A stretch of DNA of 9,729 nucleotides from a bacterium (GCA_017633195.1 JAGBPV010000067.1:1-9729), one strand, 5' to 3'; counted from the first letter of the stretch, positions 1 through 8,527 are shown. Made by a program: numbers and translations. Notes: generated by a model from the letters alone, not told the origin.

Positions 1-1729
1 TAAAAATCAAAGTAGTACTAATGAAAACAATGTCAATATTAATATGGGACAAAGTGTCACATTTAATTTAGATTTTAGTGAAATACAACAATTAGAATCA
101 ATTGTTAAACACTGTGATTATATTTATGAAAACTATAATAACACTATACAAAAATACCGATTTAATCATTTATATTTTGCAAGTGTAACATGATATTATA
201 AAGATGAAAATGCAACAAATTTTACAATTGCAACAACACAAGATTTAACTTTAAATGCTGTAGGACAATTAGTCATTGCAAATAGTAATAATACAAATTT
301 GTCATATACATTTAATAATTTCAATCAATCAAGTATGTATACTGTTTATGCAAAAATTAATTTCTTAAATAATCCTTCATTATCAAGTTCTAGTTTATAT
401 CAAACTAATCAATATAATGTATATATTAAAAATCCATTAAAATTCAACTATGAAACTTATATACAAAATGCAATTGCTAACTGAGCAAATTCTAATAATG
501 CAGTATATAATTCAACATTAACTGGCACTTTAAATGAATCAACATTTAATGATCTAGTAAAACAAAATATGGCTGGGTATGAAATTTTAAATAATGTAAC
601 ATCATTTAATGATATTAAAGTTTCATTTACATCATTACCAAGTTCAGATGCAAATAGTTTAGGTGAATTAGCTAATGAACAATGATTAACAATTCAAGCA
701 ACTGCAATTAATAAAATTAATTTCACAGCATGAAATGGTAGTTTAAACAATAATCAAGGAGGATGAGGCACTAATACTGTTGAAAGTGTAGAACCAGGAA
801 CAATCTTTACTTGAACCTTACCTTATGCATTAAATACATTAGCTAACAATACAAATACATTAAGTTTAACTTTAAATGAAACATATGCAAATGCTTCAAA
901 CAATGAAGATTTATATGTCCCATTTGGATTATCTCTTGGTAGTTCTATAAGTAATTTAACATCAATATCAAGTGGATGAAATTACAATTATCATGGTGTT
1001 ATTGCAACAAATTTTGGTACATCTGGAGAAGATTATATATTGCCTTCAACTTGAACTGTACCATATAACAATAATGCTGCTTTTGTAAATTTATTTGCTT
1101 CATTTATTAATAATAATGTTTCAAATTTTGGTGGAATTGATTCACAAACAGCACAAGAATTTATCACAAATATCATTGATGAATGAATGAGTGGATTTGA
1201 CTTTAGTAATATAAGTTACAATTCATTTCATAATTGATATGTAAGTTGAAGTCCAAGTAAAATTCAAAACTATACAGTATTGCAAATTAGTGCATATAAT
1301 GATGAAGCACTTACTCCAATGTATTGAGATCAATCATTAAATGGTGGAAATGGAGAAGGTGCATTAATGACAAATTATTCTATTCCTGCAAATTCATACT
1401 TTACATGAACCTTACCATATGCACAATCAACTTTAAATATGAATTTAAGTGGAACAGTATTAAGTAATGATTCAATTAGCTTTAGTGATTACTTTAATGT
1501 TACTAATGGAGTTCCTAATTCATCATGAACAACACCATTAGGTCTTTCAATTGGTACTTCACCATTAGCACCAAATACAATTACTAATAGTTCAACATTT
1601 ACTTCAAGTTATAAATCTTATTCAGATAGTACATTTAATGGTGTCATTGGAATTGGATATAATACAAAAACTCCAAATTTAAGTTTTAATATTCCACCAT
1701 TAGCTTCAAATTCAAATTCAAATAATTAA
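1..1729 (+). CDS. Large surface-type protein with tandem ~198-residue domains (5' partial)
   Basis: The frame is open from the left edge (codons from base 2) to TAA at 1727-1729, so about 575 C-terminal residues are visible and the start and any signal peptide lie outside the window. Several TGA codons read as Trp. Composition is rich in Asn, Ser, Thr and aromatic residues and poor in charge, with almost no Cys, typical of mollicute surface lipoproteins. The segment FTWTLPYA occurs at 806-829 and again at 1400-1423, 198 codons apart, each preceded by a Gly/Asn-rich stretch and followed by a diverged LSLSLGSS/LGLSIGTS-type stretch, so at least two diverged copies of one domain are present. The C-terminus is an Asn/Ser tail. 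No enzyme motif is visible. An adhesin or variable surface antigen role is inference from composition and repeats; a P35-like lipoprotein is one possibility I cannot test here. Confidence 0.75.
747..1560 (+). repeat. Two diverged tandem protein-domain copies, period 594 nt
   Basis: The two copies are anchored by near-identical codons for FTWTLPYA at 806-829 and 1400-1423. The upstream arms (a Gly/Asn loop, then a Pro-containing turn) and the downstream arms (T-L-rich strand, Asn-rich loop, P-(F/L)-G-L-S-(L/I)-G at about 920-942 and 1537-1554) align at protein level but have diverged in DNA. This argues for an old duplication rather than a recent slippage repeat. Confidence 0.6.
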
Positions 1730-1746
1730 TCAAAAACTATTTTTAT

Positions 1747-1784
1747 AAAAAAGATAAACTTTTAAATAAGTTTGTCTCTTTTAT
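1747..1784 (+). terminator. Hairpin terminator after the surface-protein gene
   Basis: A 9-bp stem (1753-1761 with 1768-1776, one G-U pair) closes a 6-nt loop and is followed by a T-rich tail TCTTTTA. It begins 24 nt after the stop codon. The remainder of the gap up to nagB (about 1785-1962) is A/T-rich and holds only the putative promoter listed separately. Confidence 0.6.
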
Positions 1785-1885
1785 ATACTTATTCTTGTTA
1801 TTTTTCTTTAAAAAATAGTTTTAGCTAAAAGATAAATTTTTAAAATAATTTTAATGAAATAATGAAGCATTTTATTTATTTCTTA

Positions 1886-1891
1886 TATAAT
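1886..1891 (+). promoter_or_regulatory. Putative -10 box for nagB
   Basis: A perfect TATAAT lies 71 nt upstream of the nagB start codon in the gap after a terminator. The -35 region is weak (a TGAAG-like stretch near 1863). No convincing Shine-Dalgarno sequence precedes the nagB ATG. In such A/T-rich DNA a TATAAT can arise by chance, so support comes mainly from its position. Confidence 0.35.
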
Positions 1892-1962
1892 AATTACCTA
1901 GAAATTTAATTTTTTAAACAAAACAAGTGAATTTAATATTATTAAAATCAAAATAATTTAAT

Positions 1963-2688
1963 ATGACAATAATTAATGTTAAAAATAAAACAGAAGCAGG
2001 AAAAATTGCAGCAAAATATGTATTAAAAACTTTATATACTAAAAATAATGCTGTATTTGGTTTTCCTACAGGTTCAAGTCCTATTGAGTTTTATAAAGAA
2101 CTTGTTTCTCAAACTAAACTTAATAATTATGATTGAAGTAATGTAGTTAGTTTTAATTTAGATGAATATTATGATTTAGATCCTTTATTCAAGGACCAAT
2201 CATATCATAATTACATGAATAAACATTTATTTTCACATATCAATATTAATAAAAGTAACATTTATTTTCCTTGAAATCCAAATATGAAAGAATTAGAAAT
2301 CAAAAATTATGATGATCTTATTAGTTCTTTTAATGGTTTAGATGTTACTTTATTAGGTGTTGGTGTTGATGGACATATTGCTTTTAATGAACCTGGAAGT
2401 GAAATTGATTCTTTAACTAGATTAGTTACATTAGATATTCAAACAAGAAAATGAAATGCAAGATTTTTCAAAAATAATATTAATAATGTTCCTAAACGTG
2501 CTGTAACAATGGGAATTAAATCAATTTTGAATTCTAAAACAATTATTTTGATTGCTTGTGGAATTGAAAAGAAAGAAGCAATGGATCATTTAAAACAAGC
2601 ACATCAATATGATCCAAATTGACCTGTAACAGCTTTATATAATCATGATAATTTAATTGTTTTAACTGATTTATATTATAATAAATAA
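1963..2688 (+). CDS. nagB: Glucosamine-6-phosphate deaminase
   Basis: The 241-residue product matches the length and motifs of NagB, the cytoplasmic enzyme that converts glucosamine 6-phosphate to fructose 6-phosphate and ammonia, feeding amino sugars into glycolysis. Visible motifs are the phosphate-binding FPTGSSP near residue 34, NLDEYY near residue 65 with the Asp of the active-site region, the signature LGVGVDGHIAFNEPG near residue 127 with the catalytic His, and VPKRAVTMGI near residue 173. It runs from ATG 1963 to TAA 2686-2688 and reads TGA as Trp at several places. The next gene starts 55 nt downstream on the same strand with no hairpin between, so co-transcription is likely. No nagA or sugar transporter is visible in the window. 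Confidence 0.92.
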
Positions 2689-2743
2689 GTTATTATTTAT
2701 TAAATTTGAATTTTAATAATTGTTTATTAAAGTAGGTAATAAA

Positions 2744-3424
2744 ATGATTAAATTACAATATTATGGAAAGACATGTTTTTCTTTTTTAAATGATGATGTA
2801 AATGTCTTAATTAATCCTGATTTTACTAATAATGAAGAAAATTTTAAGAATCTTGATCAAATTAAAGCTGATGTAATCGTTTTAACAAAATATAAAGAAG
2901 ATTTAATTAGTGATGTTGTAAGTATTGCAAAACACAATAATGCAACAATAGTTTGTGCATGTGCATTAGCAGATAAATTAAGAAATTTTGGAATTGCTGA
3001 TGACAAACTAATTAGAGCATGTGTGGGACAAAGAATTAATTTTCAAAACAAAGTTTATATTCATTTTATACAAAGTATTGCAAATTCTAATTTACCTGGT
3101 GCTTTAGCAATGGGTGCAATCATTACATTAGATGGAATTAAGATTTATCATGATGGTCTTACTGCATATTATAGTGATTTAAAACTATTAAAAGATTGTA
3201 ATATTGATTATGCATTAATTTCAGTTAGTGAATGAGGATCAAAGAATATTACTGATGCTAAGAATGTAATTGAAGATATCAAACCAAAATTCTTTATTCC
3301 AATGCAATATTTAGAAGTTGAAAAACCACAAATTATTGCATTTAAAGATCTAATTGCTAATGATATTAAACAAACTATTCCTGTAATTCTTACTGCTAAT
3401 AGTGGAATTATTATTAATAAATAA
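2744..3424 (+). CDS. UPF0173-like metallo-beta-lactamase-fold protein, metal ligands lost
   Basis: The 226-residue product follows the layout of UPF0173/YtkL metal-dependent hydrolases: a YYG-x-x-CF start, an IxPDF strand (IDPF in the family), I-V-L-T followed by the site of the HxHxDH loop, A-T-I-V-x-A, the GAIITLDGIKIYHDGLTAYYSD segment (canonically IYHAGDTxxFSD, near residue 134), and a C-terminal FFIPMQYLE (canonically VIPMHY). The metal ligands are mostly replaced: the HGHGDH loop reads KYKEDL, the Asp of AGDT is Leu, the MHY His is Gln, and the early GHS His is Lys. I expect it is not a working metallohydrolase. The ATG at 2744 is chosen because AGTAGGT lies 7 to 13 nt before it; an upstream TTG at 2720 is less likely. 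TGA at 3233-3235 is Trp. It is probably co-transcribed with nagB. Confidence 0.72.
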
Positions 3425-3456
3425 TTAAAGAAAAATAACTATCTAAATAATAAAAT

Positions 3457-3484
3457 AAGAGATAATGTTATATCTCTTGTTTTA
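3457..3484. terminator. Bidirectional hairpin terminator between convergent genes
   Basis: A perfect 8-bp stem AAGAGATA/TATCTCTT (3457-3464 with 3471-3478) has a 6-nt loop. The plus strand follows it with GTTTTAC and the minus strand with ATTTTATTATTT. It lies 33 nt after the UPF0173-like gene and 85 nt beyond the end of the convergent endonuclease gene, so it can serve both. Confidence 0.55.
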
Positions 3485-3568
3485 CTATTACAAATGTACA
3501 TATTAAATATTTAACAAATTTATATGAATTTAATTATTAGAATCTTTAAATTTTATTTTATTTATTAC

Positions 3569-4491
3569 TTAAATTTTATTGTTGTTTAATTTAACAGATT
3601 TATTATAAATTTGCATTAATTTTCCATTATCAATATCTTGAATATTTAATAAATAATTGATTTTTTGATATGCTTCTTTTAATCTATGTTGATCTTGTTC
3701 TCAACCAGGTCCATCTGTTATTCATATAAAATAACAATTATTATTTAACTGATTAATCTCATCGTTTAAAGTAATATAATCAGCACAAACTTACTTAATT
3801 TGGATCCAGAAGTGTGATAATAATTTACTTCTATAATAAAAACTTGATTTGAATTTTTATTATAAAGCACAAAATCAAAAGTTCGATTGTCAAATTGCTT
3901 GATTTGTATATTAAATAGTTCTTTAAATGAACTACCTTTAATTTGATAATAAAAATCTTGATTTATCTTTAAATTAGTTTCTAAATATTTCTTAATATAT
4001 TCTTCCATGTCTTTTCCACTTCGATTTTTTCTACCATTAGAAGACAATCCCGCTAATGCTCCTGTTACATAATCTAGAGTAGAATCAGATAAATGATTCA
4101 AATATAAATCAAATAATCCTACTTTTTGCATTAAAATACATAAACTATTTTCATCTAGTTCATCTAAATTATTAAAATCATAGTGATAAATAATTCCAGT
4201 ATTTTTATCAATTAGATTTCATTTATTATTATTCATGATATTTACTGCAAGCAATAATGGTAAATATTTTTTTACTTCTTTACACATATGCAAAATTTTA
4301 ATAAACATCTCATTTATATTTGAACTATGAGCTTCTTTTAGTGAATCTAACATATTTAAACAAATTACTAGCTCTTTGTTATCTAATTGTTTATATACAT
4401 TGTTTCAATTAATGAAATAATCAAAACTATAAAAATCATTTTCATGATTTTTTAAAGTTAAAAATCATTCTTCAAATAATAATTTATTCAT
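3569..4491 (-). pseudogene. DpnII/MboI-type GATC restriction endonuclease, frameshifted
   Basis: Translated with one correction, the locus gives a 307-residue protein resembling DpnII (288 residues), the nuclease that cuts unmethylated GATC. Recognisable family stretches are AGLSSNGRKNRSGKDME near residue 140, FDFVLYNKNSNQVFIIEVNYY near residue 205 (presumed catalytic Asp and Glu region), SGSKLS, and, beyond the frameshift, CYFIWITDGPGWEQDQ. The start ATG 4491-4489 overlaps the methyltransferase stop by 8 nt and has an AAGGA ribosome site at 4500-4504 (spacing 8), indicating translational coupling. After the Ser codon at 3795-3793 one base is missing (AGTAAGTTT where AGTGAAGTTT would be expected). 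The frame then ends at TAA 3768-3766, giving 241 residues, while the true C-terminus continues in the next frame to TAA 3571-3569. The break is not in a homopolymer, so a genuine mutation is more likely than a read error. TGA is Trp at several positions. Confidence 0.82.
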
Positions 4492-5397
4492 GATTTTTAT
4501 CCTTATTTAATAAATAATTAGTAACAAATAATTCCTTATGATTTATTCTAGAAATACTATTACAACTAATTGTGTGAATTGTATCAATATAATCAATATT
4601 AAAAGAAGAATATAAGTTATTTAACTCTTCATTATCTAAACATGCAACTGAATTTGTTAAAGCAAATATCGAATCATTTTTAATTTTATGTAATAATTTA
4701 GCTAATTTAATTTGTTGTTTTAAATCAAAATTATTTTTTGTATAACTAGTAAAATTTTTGTTAGAAGAACCTAGATATGGTGGATCAAAATAAATAAACT
4801 TGTTTAAATTATTCTTTTTTAAAATTTGTTTTATTTTTGAATATGAAGCACAATGAATATGAACATTTTTTAATAATTTGCTTAATAATAACAAATGTTG
4901 CTTATCATAAATCTTTGGATTTAAATATTTTCCAAAAGGAACATTGAATTTGTTATCTGAATTAACTCTGTATAATCCATTAAAACATGTATGATTTAAA
5001 AAGATGAATAATGCTGCTTTCTTAATTTTTGATTCTTTATTATCTAATAATAAGTTATTAAATTTATCTTTATATTTATTAAATAATTCTTGTTTTTGAA
5101 TTAAAGAATCTAATACATGATAATTATTTACTAAAATTGATAATTCTTTAATCAAATCATGAATATGGCTTTTAATTACTTTATAACAATTAATTAGTTC
5201 TTTGTTTTTATCAATAATATAAACATCAGATATTTTGAAATTATAAAGTAGATTAAAAACAACTGACCCCCCCCTATAAAAGGTTCAATATAAACCATTT
5301 CATTTTGTAATAATTGTATGGGGAAGTTTTTGAAAAAATAAGGAAGTAATTTATTTTTACCTCCTGCTCATTTTAAAAAAGATTTTATATAAATCAT
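4484..5397 (-). pseudogene. D12-class Dam-like adenine methyltransferase (GATC), OFF by poly-G frameshift
   Basis: With one extra G the locus encodes 304 residues of a DpnM/Dam-type N6-adenine methyltransferase, expected to methylate GATC and protect against the adjacent nuclease. Motifs in order: FLKWAGGK near residue 7 (motif X), EPFIGGGSV near residue 38 (motif I, SAM binding), IIDKNKELINCY near residue 62, ANH-type NHTCFNGLYRVN near residue 137, FDPPY near residue 198 (motif IV, catalytic DPPY), and a C-terminal ELFVTNY. The GGG of motif I is encoded by a run of G that is eight long here; nine are needed to stay in frame. With eight, translation shifts and stops after about 67 residues. 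Start ATG 5397-5395 is set by motif X position; no Shine-Dalgarno site is visible before it. TGA codes Trp in the KWAGG motif. The nuclease gene follows with 8 bp overlap. Confidence 0.85.
5267..5274. repeat. C8/G8 homopolymer tract, candidate phase-variation switch
   Basis: Eight C on the plus strand (eight G in the sense of the methyltransferase gene) form a strikingly long C/G run in a window that is mostly A and T. The run encodes the Gly-Gly-Gly of the SAM-binding motif. Glycine codons elsewhere in the window overwhelmingly end in A or T, so three successive GGG codons are not explained by codon bias. Confidence 0.8.
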
Positions 5398-5403
5398 GGA
5401 ACT

Positions 5404-5409
5404 ATTATA
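5404..5409 (-). promoter_or_regulatory. Putative -10 box of the restriction-modification operon
   Basis: TATAAT on the minus strand ends 6 nt before the methyltransferase ATG. Transcription from it would start at or next to the start codon and give a leaderless mRNA, consistent with the absence of a ribosome-binding sequence. The -35 region is weak. A second TATAAT-like element farther upstream near 5463-5468 could give a leader of roughly 60 nt instead. Confidence 0.3.
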
Positions 5410-5548
5410 GATCAATAAATTTTAGTTATAGTAATAATAAATATAACTTCTTAAATAAGAAAGATTATAAATAAGTTAAAAATTTGAAAAATTTTATAAA
5501 AATATGAAATTATTTTTTATTCTTAATTTATTTTAAGTAAATAAGTAA

Positions 5549-5554
5549 TATAAT
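5549..5554 (+). promoter_or_regulatory. Putative -10 box of lemA
   Basis: A perfect TATAAT sits directly before the in-frame ATG at 5556. A transcript from it would begin around 5561, downstream of that ATG, which favours the second ATG at 5589 as the real start. The 5398-5555 gap is the divergent control region between lemA and the restriction-modification genes; otherwise it is featureless A/T-rich DNA. Confidence 0.45.
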
Positions 5555-5575
5555 TATGAGATATTTAAAACAATT

Positions 5576-5580
5576 AAGGA
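5576..5580 (+). promoter_or_regulatory. Ribosome-binding site AAGGA deciding the lemA start
   Basis: AAGGA is followed by 8 nt and then ATG 5589. The upstream in-frame ATG at 5556 has no such site. Confidence 0.55.
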
Positions 5581-5588
5581 ATAAAAAA

Positions 5589-6299
5589 ATGGGAATGTTA
5601 TTTGATACTAGAGAAGGTAATGAAGAAGGATTTCAACCAAAAGTTGATAATCAAATTGCTCCTATTACTGTAACTGGTGGACAAAAATTTGCATATGTTT
5701 GTTGTTTTATTTTTACATTAGGTTTATTTGGAATTTGACATTATAAAAGAAGAAATTGATTGAATGAACAACAAATTGAAGTAAACACAGCTGCTTCAAA
5801 TATTGATATTGCTTTAACTAAAAGAAGAGACACTTTAATTAAACTTTTAGAACAACAAAAAGCTTATTATAAATATGAAGGTAATACTCAAACTAATATT
5901 GCTAAATTACGTTCTATGGATATTAAAAATTTTAGTGAAGCAAAACAAGTTATGGATAATGTTGAAAATGAAATTAAAATGACATTTGAAAATTATCCAG
6001 ATTTAAAAGCTAATCAATTAGCACAAGATTTAATGGGTACTTCAGAACTTTTAGAAAGTGAAATTGCTGCTTCTAGAAGAGTTTATAATATGAAAGTTGA
6101 AACTTTTAATAGTGTAATTTATACCTTTCCTACAAATTGCATAGCAAAATCGATGGGGTTAAAAAACTTCGCACTATTCCAAGCAACTAGTGAACAAAAA
6201 CAAGATGTTGATATGTCATCATTAAGTGATTATGATTCAAACTCTTCAAATCCATCTAATGATCAAAATAATGACAATAAATTAACTAATAATTATTAA
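5589..6299 (+). CDS. lemA: LemA family membrane protein
   Basis: The product is 236 residues from ATG 5589 (247 if the ATG at 5556 is used; see the -10 and AAGGA entries). A short N-terminal segment with EEGFQPKVDNQI is followed by one hydrophobic membrane segment at about residues 34-50, then the LemA hallmark NxxLNEQQ, a Ser-x-IDIALTKRRDTLIKLLEQ helix, long coiled-coil-prone helices, and the C-terminal YNMKVETFNSVIYTFPTN and A-x-x-MGLKNFALFQA motifs. The last 45 or so residues form an acidic Asp/Asn/Ser-rich tail. LemA proteins are anchored by the N-terminal helix; their molecular function is not settled. Two TGA codons, one at 5736-5738, read as Trp just after the membrane helix. It converges on the DUF3137-like gene, a class often found beside lemA in other bacteria. 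Confidence 0.88.
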
Positions 6300-6322
6300 T
6301 TTTTTAAAACTAATTCAAGAAT

Positions 6323-6357
6323 AAAAAACAAAATCCATTTAAAGATTTTGTTTTTTT
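6323..6357 (+). terminator. Rho-independent terminator of lemA
   Basis: A stem of up to 13 bp (6323-6335 with 6344-6356, core ACAAAATC/GATTTTGT) has an 8-nt loop and ends in a run of T (6351-6357). It lies 24 nt after the lemA stop codon. Confidence 0.75.
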
Positions 6358-6380
6358 ATATAATATGAAGATTATTACTA

Positions 6381-6413
6381 AATAAAAAACTAAAAGCTAT
6401 TAACTTTTAGTTT
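6381..6413 (-). terminator. Rho-independent terminator of the DUF3137-like gene
   Basis: A perfect 10-bp stem AAACTAAAAG/CTTTTAGTTT (6387-6396 with 6404-6413) has a 7-nt loop and, on the minus strand, is followed by TTTTTTATTT. It begins 24 nt beyond the stop codon of the minus-strand gene, back to back with the lemA terminator. Confidence 0.7.
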
Positions 6414-6436
6414 GAAATGGATTTATATTTTAATAA

Positions 6437-8392
6437 TTAAGCATTTAATTCATTAACAAGATTGATAATTTCATTGTTTAAATCTGTTTTATCAAATCAA
6501 TCTACATCATTTATTAAGATTAAACCATCATATTTATTTGATAATACTAAGGTACAATATTTATTAAAATCTTTATTTTTCTTTATGAAATTAACAAGTT
6601 TACTTAATAAAAGTTGGTGTTGTTGTACTTTACTTACTAATAATGGATCAGAAATTTCAATTAATGTATCTTGAAGAATATTTCTTATGTCAATTGAATA
6701 TGCATTAATTGTTTTATTATTTATACTATTGTTAATAATAAATTGGATATTTGAATCTTTTTGTCAATTATTAATTAAAAATCTGTATGCTTTTTTAGCT
6801 TCATTAATTTTATAAAATGATTCATATTTAACAGGAACTTTATATCCTTCTTTTCATACATAATCAGTAAGTCATTGACTTGAAAAAGAATTTAAATCAA
6901 GTTCATAATAAGTTAGATTATCATTAATTTCTTCTTTTTTAGAAATTTTTATTCAAGTATCTCTTTGTGGTCTATCAGAATGAAAACTTAACATATTTTT
7001 TCATTTATTGATTAAATAATTTGATGAAGTATAGGTATTAATTTCTTTTTTATTTTCACCAAATGCAAGTTTATATACTCCATCATTTTGGTATCATTCA
7101 CGATTTATTCCAGTTACTAATAATGGTAATTGTACTGCTTTAAATCAGTCATCTAAATATGATGACATTATTTTTATTAAAGAATTTGTTAATGCATCCA
7201 TTTGCATTGTTGCAACTTTATCTGCAGTATTGTAATCACAAGTAGATAAGATAGATTCATAATAACTATTAAAAGGTAAAGAAAATCCTTTTTCATTAAA
7301 AAACTCATAATTATTAAAACCATAACTTTGATCATTTAAATTACAATAATTATCATTTCATTTTAAAAAATCTTCTTGTACTTTAATACTAAAAAATTGC
7401 ATAACATCAGTATCTGAACCTTGATATTTAAAATGAATTTCTTTATTGAAATTATCATTTTCTAATTTAATTCCATTATACTTTTCATCTTTATGAGTTA
7501 TGTCATTAAACTTGTTGCTGATTTTTTGTTTTAATTTGCCAAATAAACCAGTTTTTTGTTGATTATTATTTGGTTCTAAACTAATTAAATTATTTCTTTG
7601 ATTAGTTTTTAATTCTTCTAGTCTTGCTTTGCTTAAAAATGAAAATTGTGGTTGTAAATAATTAGATAATAAACAAATTTCATTAAAACCATCAATAAAA
7701 GGTGTTGGTTCACAATGAGTTGCTGTAATTGTTTTTTGTATTATATCATCTCCTCTTTTTTCTGTAACAGTAATTGAACCACTAGTAATAACATTACGTG
7801 TATTTAGTTCTTTAATATTAAGATCATAAATTGGAGTGTTTCTAAAATAAACCATATTAGCATTATCTACTGCTAATAATCTTTCAGGTTTAAATTTATT
7901 AAATAAATTATCTAAATCAACTTCATAAGATGTTTCTAAACCATATTTTAATAAAATTTGGCTTAGTAAATCACTTGTTCTTAATGATCTTAAATTTGCA
8001 TAAACAATATTAAATAAATCATCTTTTTGGTTTTTAATTTCTTTGTCTTTTTCACTTTTGAATTCTTCAAAAGTTTTAATGGTATTTTTGTTTTTAATAA
8101 AAAAACCTAGAAAAAATAACCCAATAATCAAAAAACAAAAAATTAAGATAAAGACATTTTGGATTTTTTTACTCTTAATTTTGTCATTTTCAAATCTTGT
8201 GTTAATTTCATTTTCTAGTTGTTTGATTTGATTTTGATGTTGTAATAGAATTGTATCTAAAACATCTTTAGTATTTTTTAATCAATTATTTGTTGTTTCA
8301 GTAATAATTTGATTAGATGTTGTTTTGTATTTTTCATAGAAATTTGCAATAGGATCAACTGCAAAATTACTATTTAGTAAATTTACTTCCAT
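6437..8392 (-). CDS. Membrane-anchored protein with DUF3137-like segment
   Basis: Read with TGA as Trp, the frame is continuous from ATG 8392-8390 to TAA 6439-6437, 651 residues. AAGGA at 8399-8403 sits 6 nt before the ATG. Residues 1-79 are polar with a likely coiled coil (about 50-75), residues 80-99 form one strong membrane helix, and a charged helix follows (about 105-125). Residues about 130-344 resemble DUF3137 in layout, most clearly the end, LENDNFNKEIHF-x-YQGSDTDVMQFF-x-IKVQEDFL, which parallels the family's L-E-D-x-x-F-x-K-x-F-x-V-x-S-x-D ending. This comparison is from memory and not verified. A basic Lys/Asn-rich insertion lies near residues 270-305. The last 300 residues are Asn/Tyr/Trp-rich and unrecognised. 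DUF3137 proteins commonly neighbour lemA, which is convergent here, so a shared envelope role is plausible inference. Confidence 0.72.
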
Positions 8393-8436
8393 GTTTTTTC
8401 CTTATCCTTAATATAAATATTTAAATTTTAATTAAA

Positions 8437-8464
8437 AATATATAACATTACAAAAAGATTTCAA
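8437..8464 (-). promoter_or_regulatory. Putative promoter of the DUF3137-like gene
   Basis: On the minus strand TTGAAA (8464-8459) and TATATT (8442-8437) are separated by 16 nt and point at the gene start 45 nt downstream. The leader would contain the AAGGA ribosome site at 8399-8403. Confidence 0.45.
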
Positions 8465-8527
8465 TAAACTATGAATCTTATATATTTATTTAATTTAAAT
8501 AAAATTTATTCGTTTTATTTATTGCAT

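Noticed and set aside
3425..3568. Search for a third gene of the DpnII system (second methylase or HTH controller)
   Set aside because: Only the terminator hairpin is present here, and the methylase and nuclease overlap, so there is no room for a DpnA-type or controller gene inside the window's locus.
5556..5738. Separate 60-codon ORF before lemA
   Set aside because: It is the N-terminal part of LemA; the apparent stop is a TGA read as Trp in this code.
6462..6674. Plus-strand 70-codon ORF
   Set aside because: It lies entirely antisense within the long minus-strand DUF3137-like gene, is Ser/Leu/Phe-rich with no motif, and is best explained as a shadow frame.
8043..8231. Plus-strand 62-codon ORF with a hydrophobic stretch
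   Set aside because: It is antisense to the membrane-helix region of the DUF3137-like gene; its hydrophobicity is the mirror of A/T-rich Lys and Leu/Phe codons. No ribosome site.
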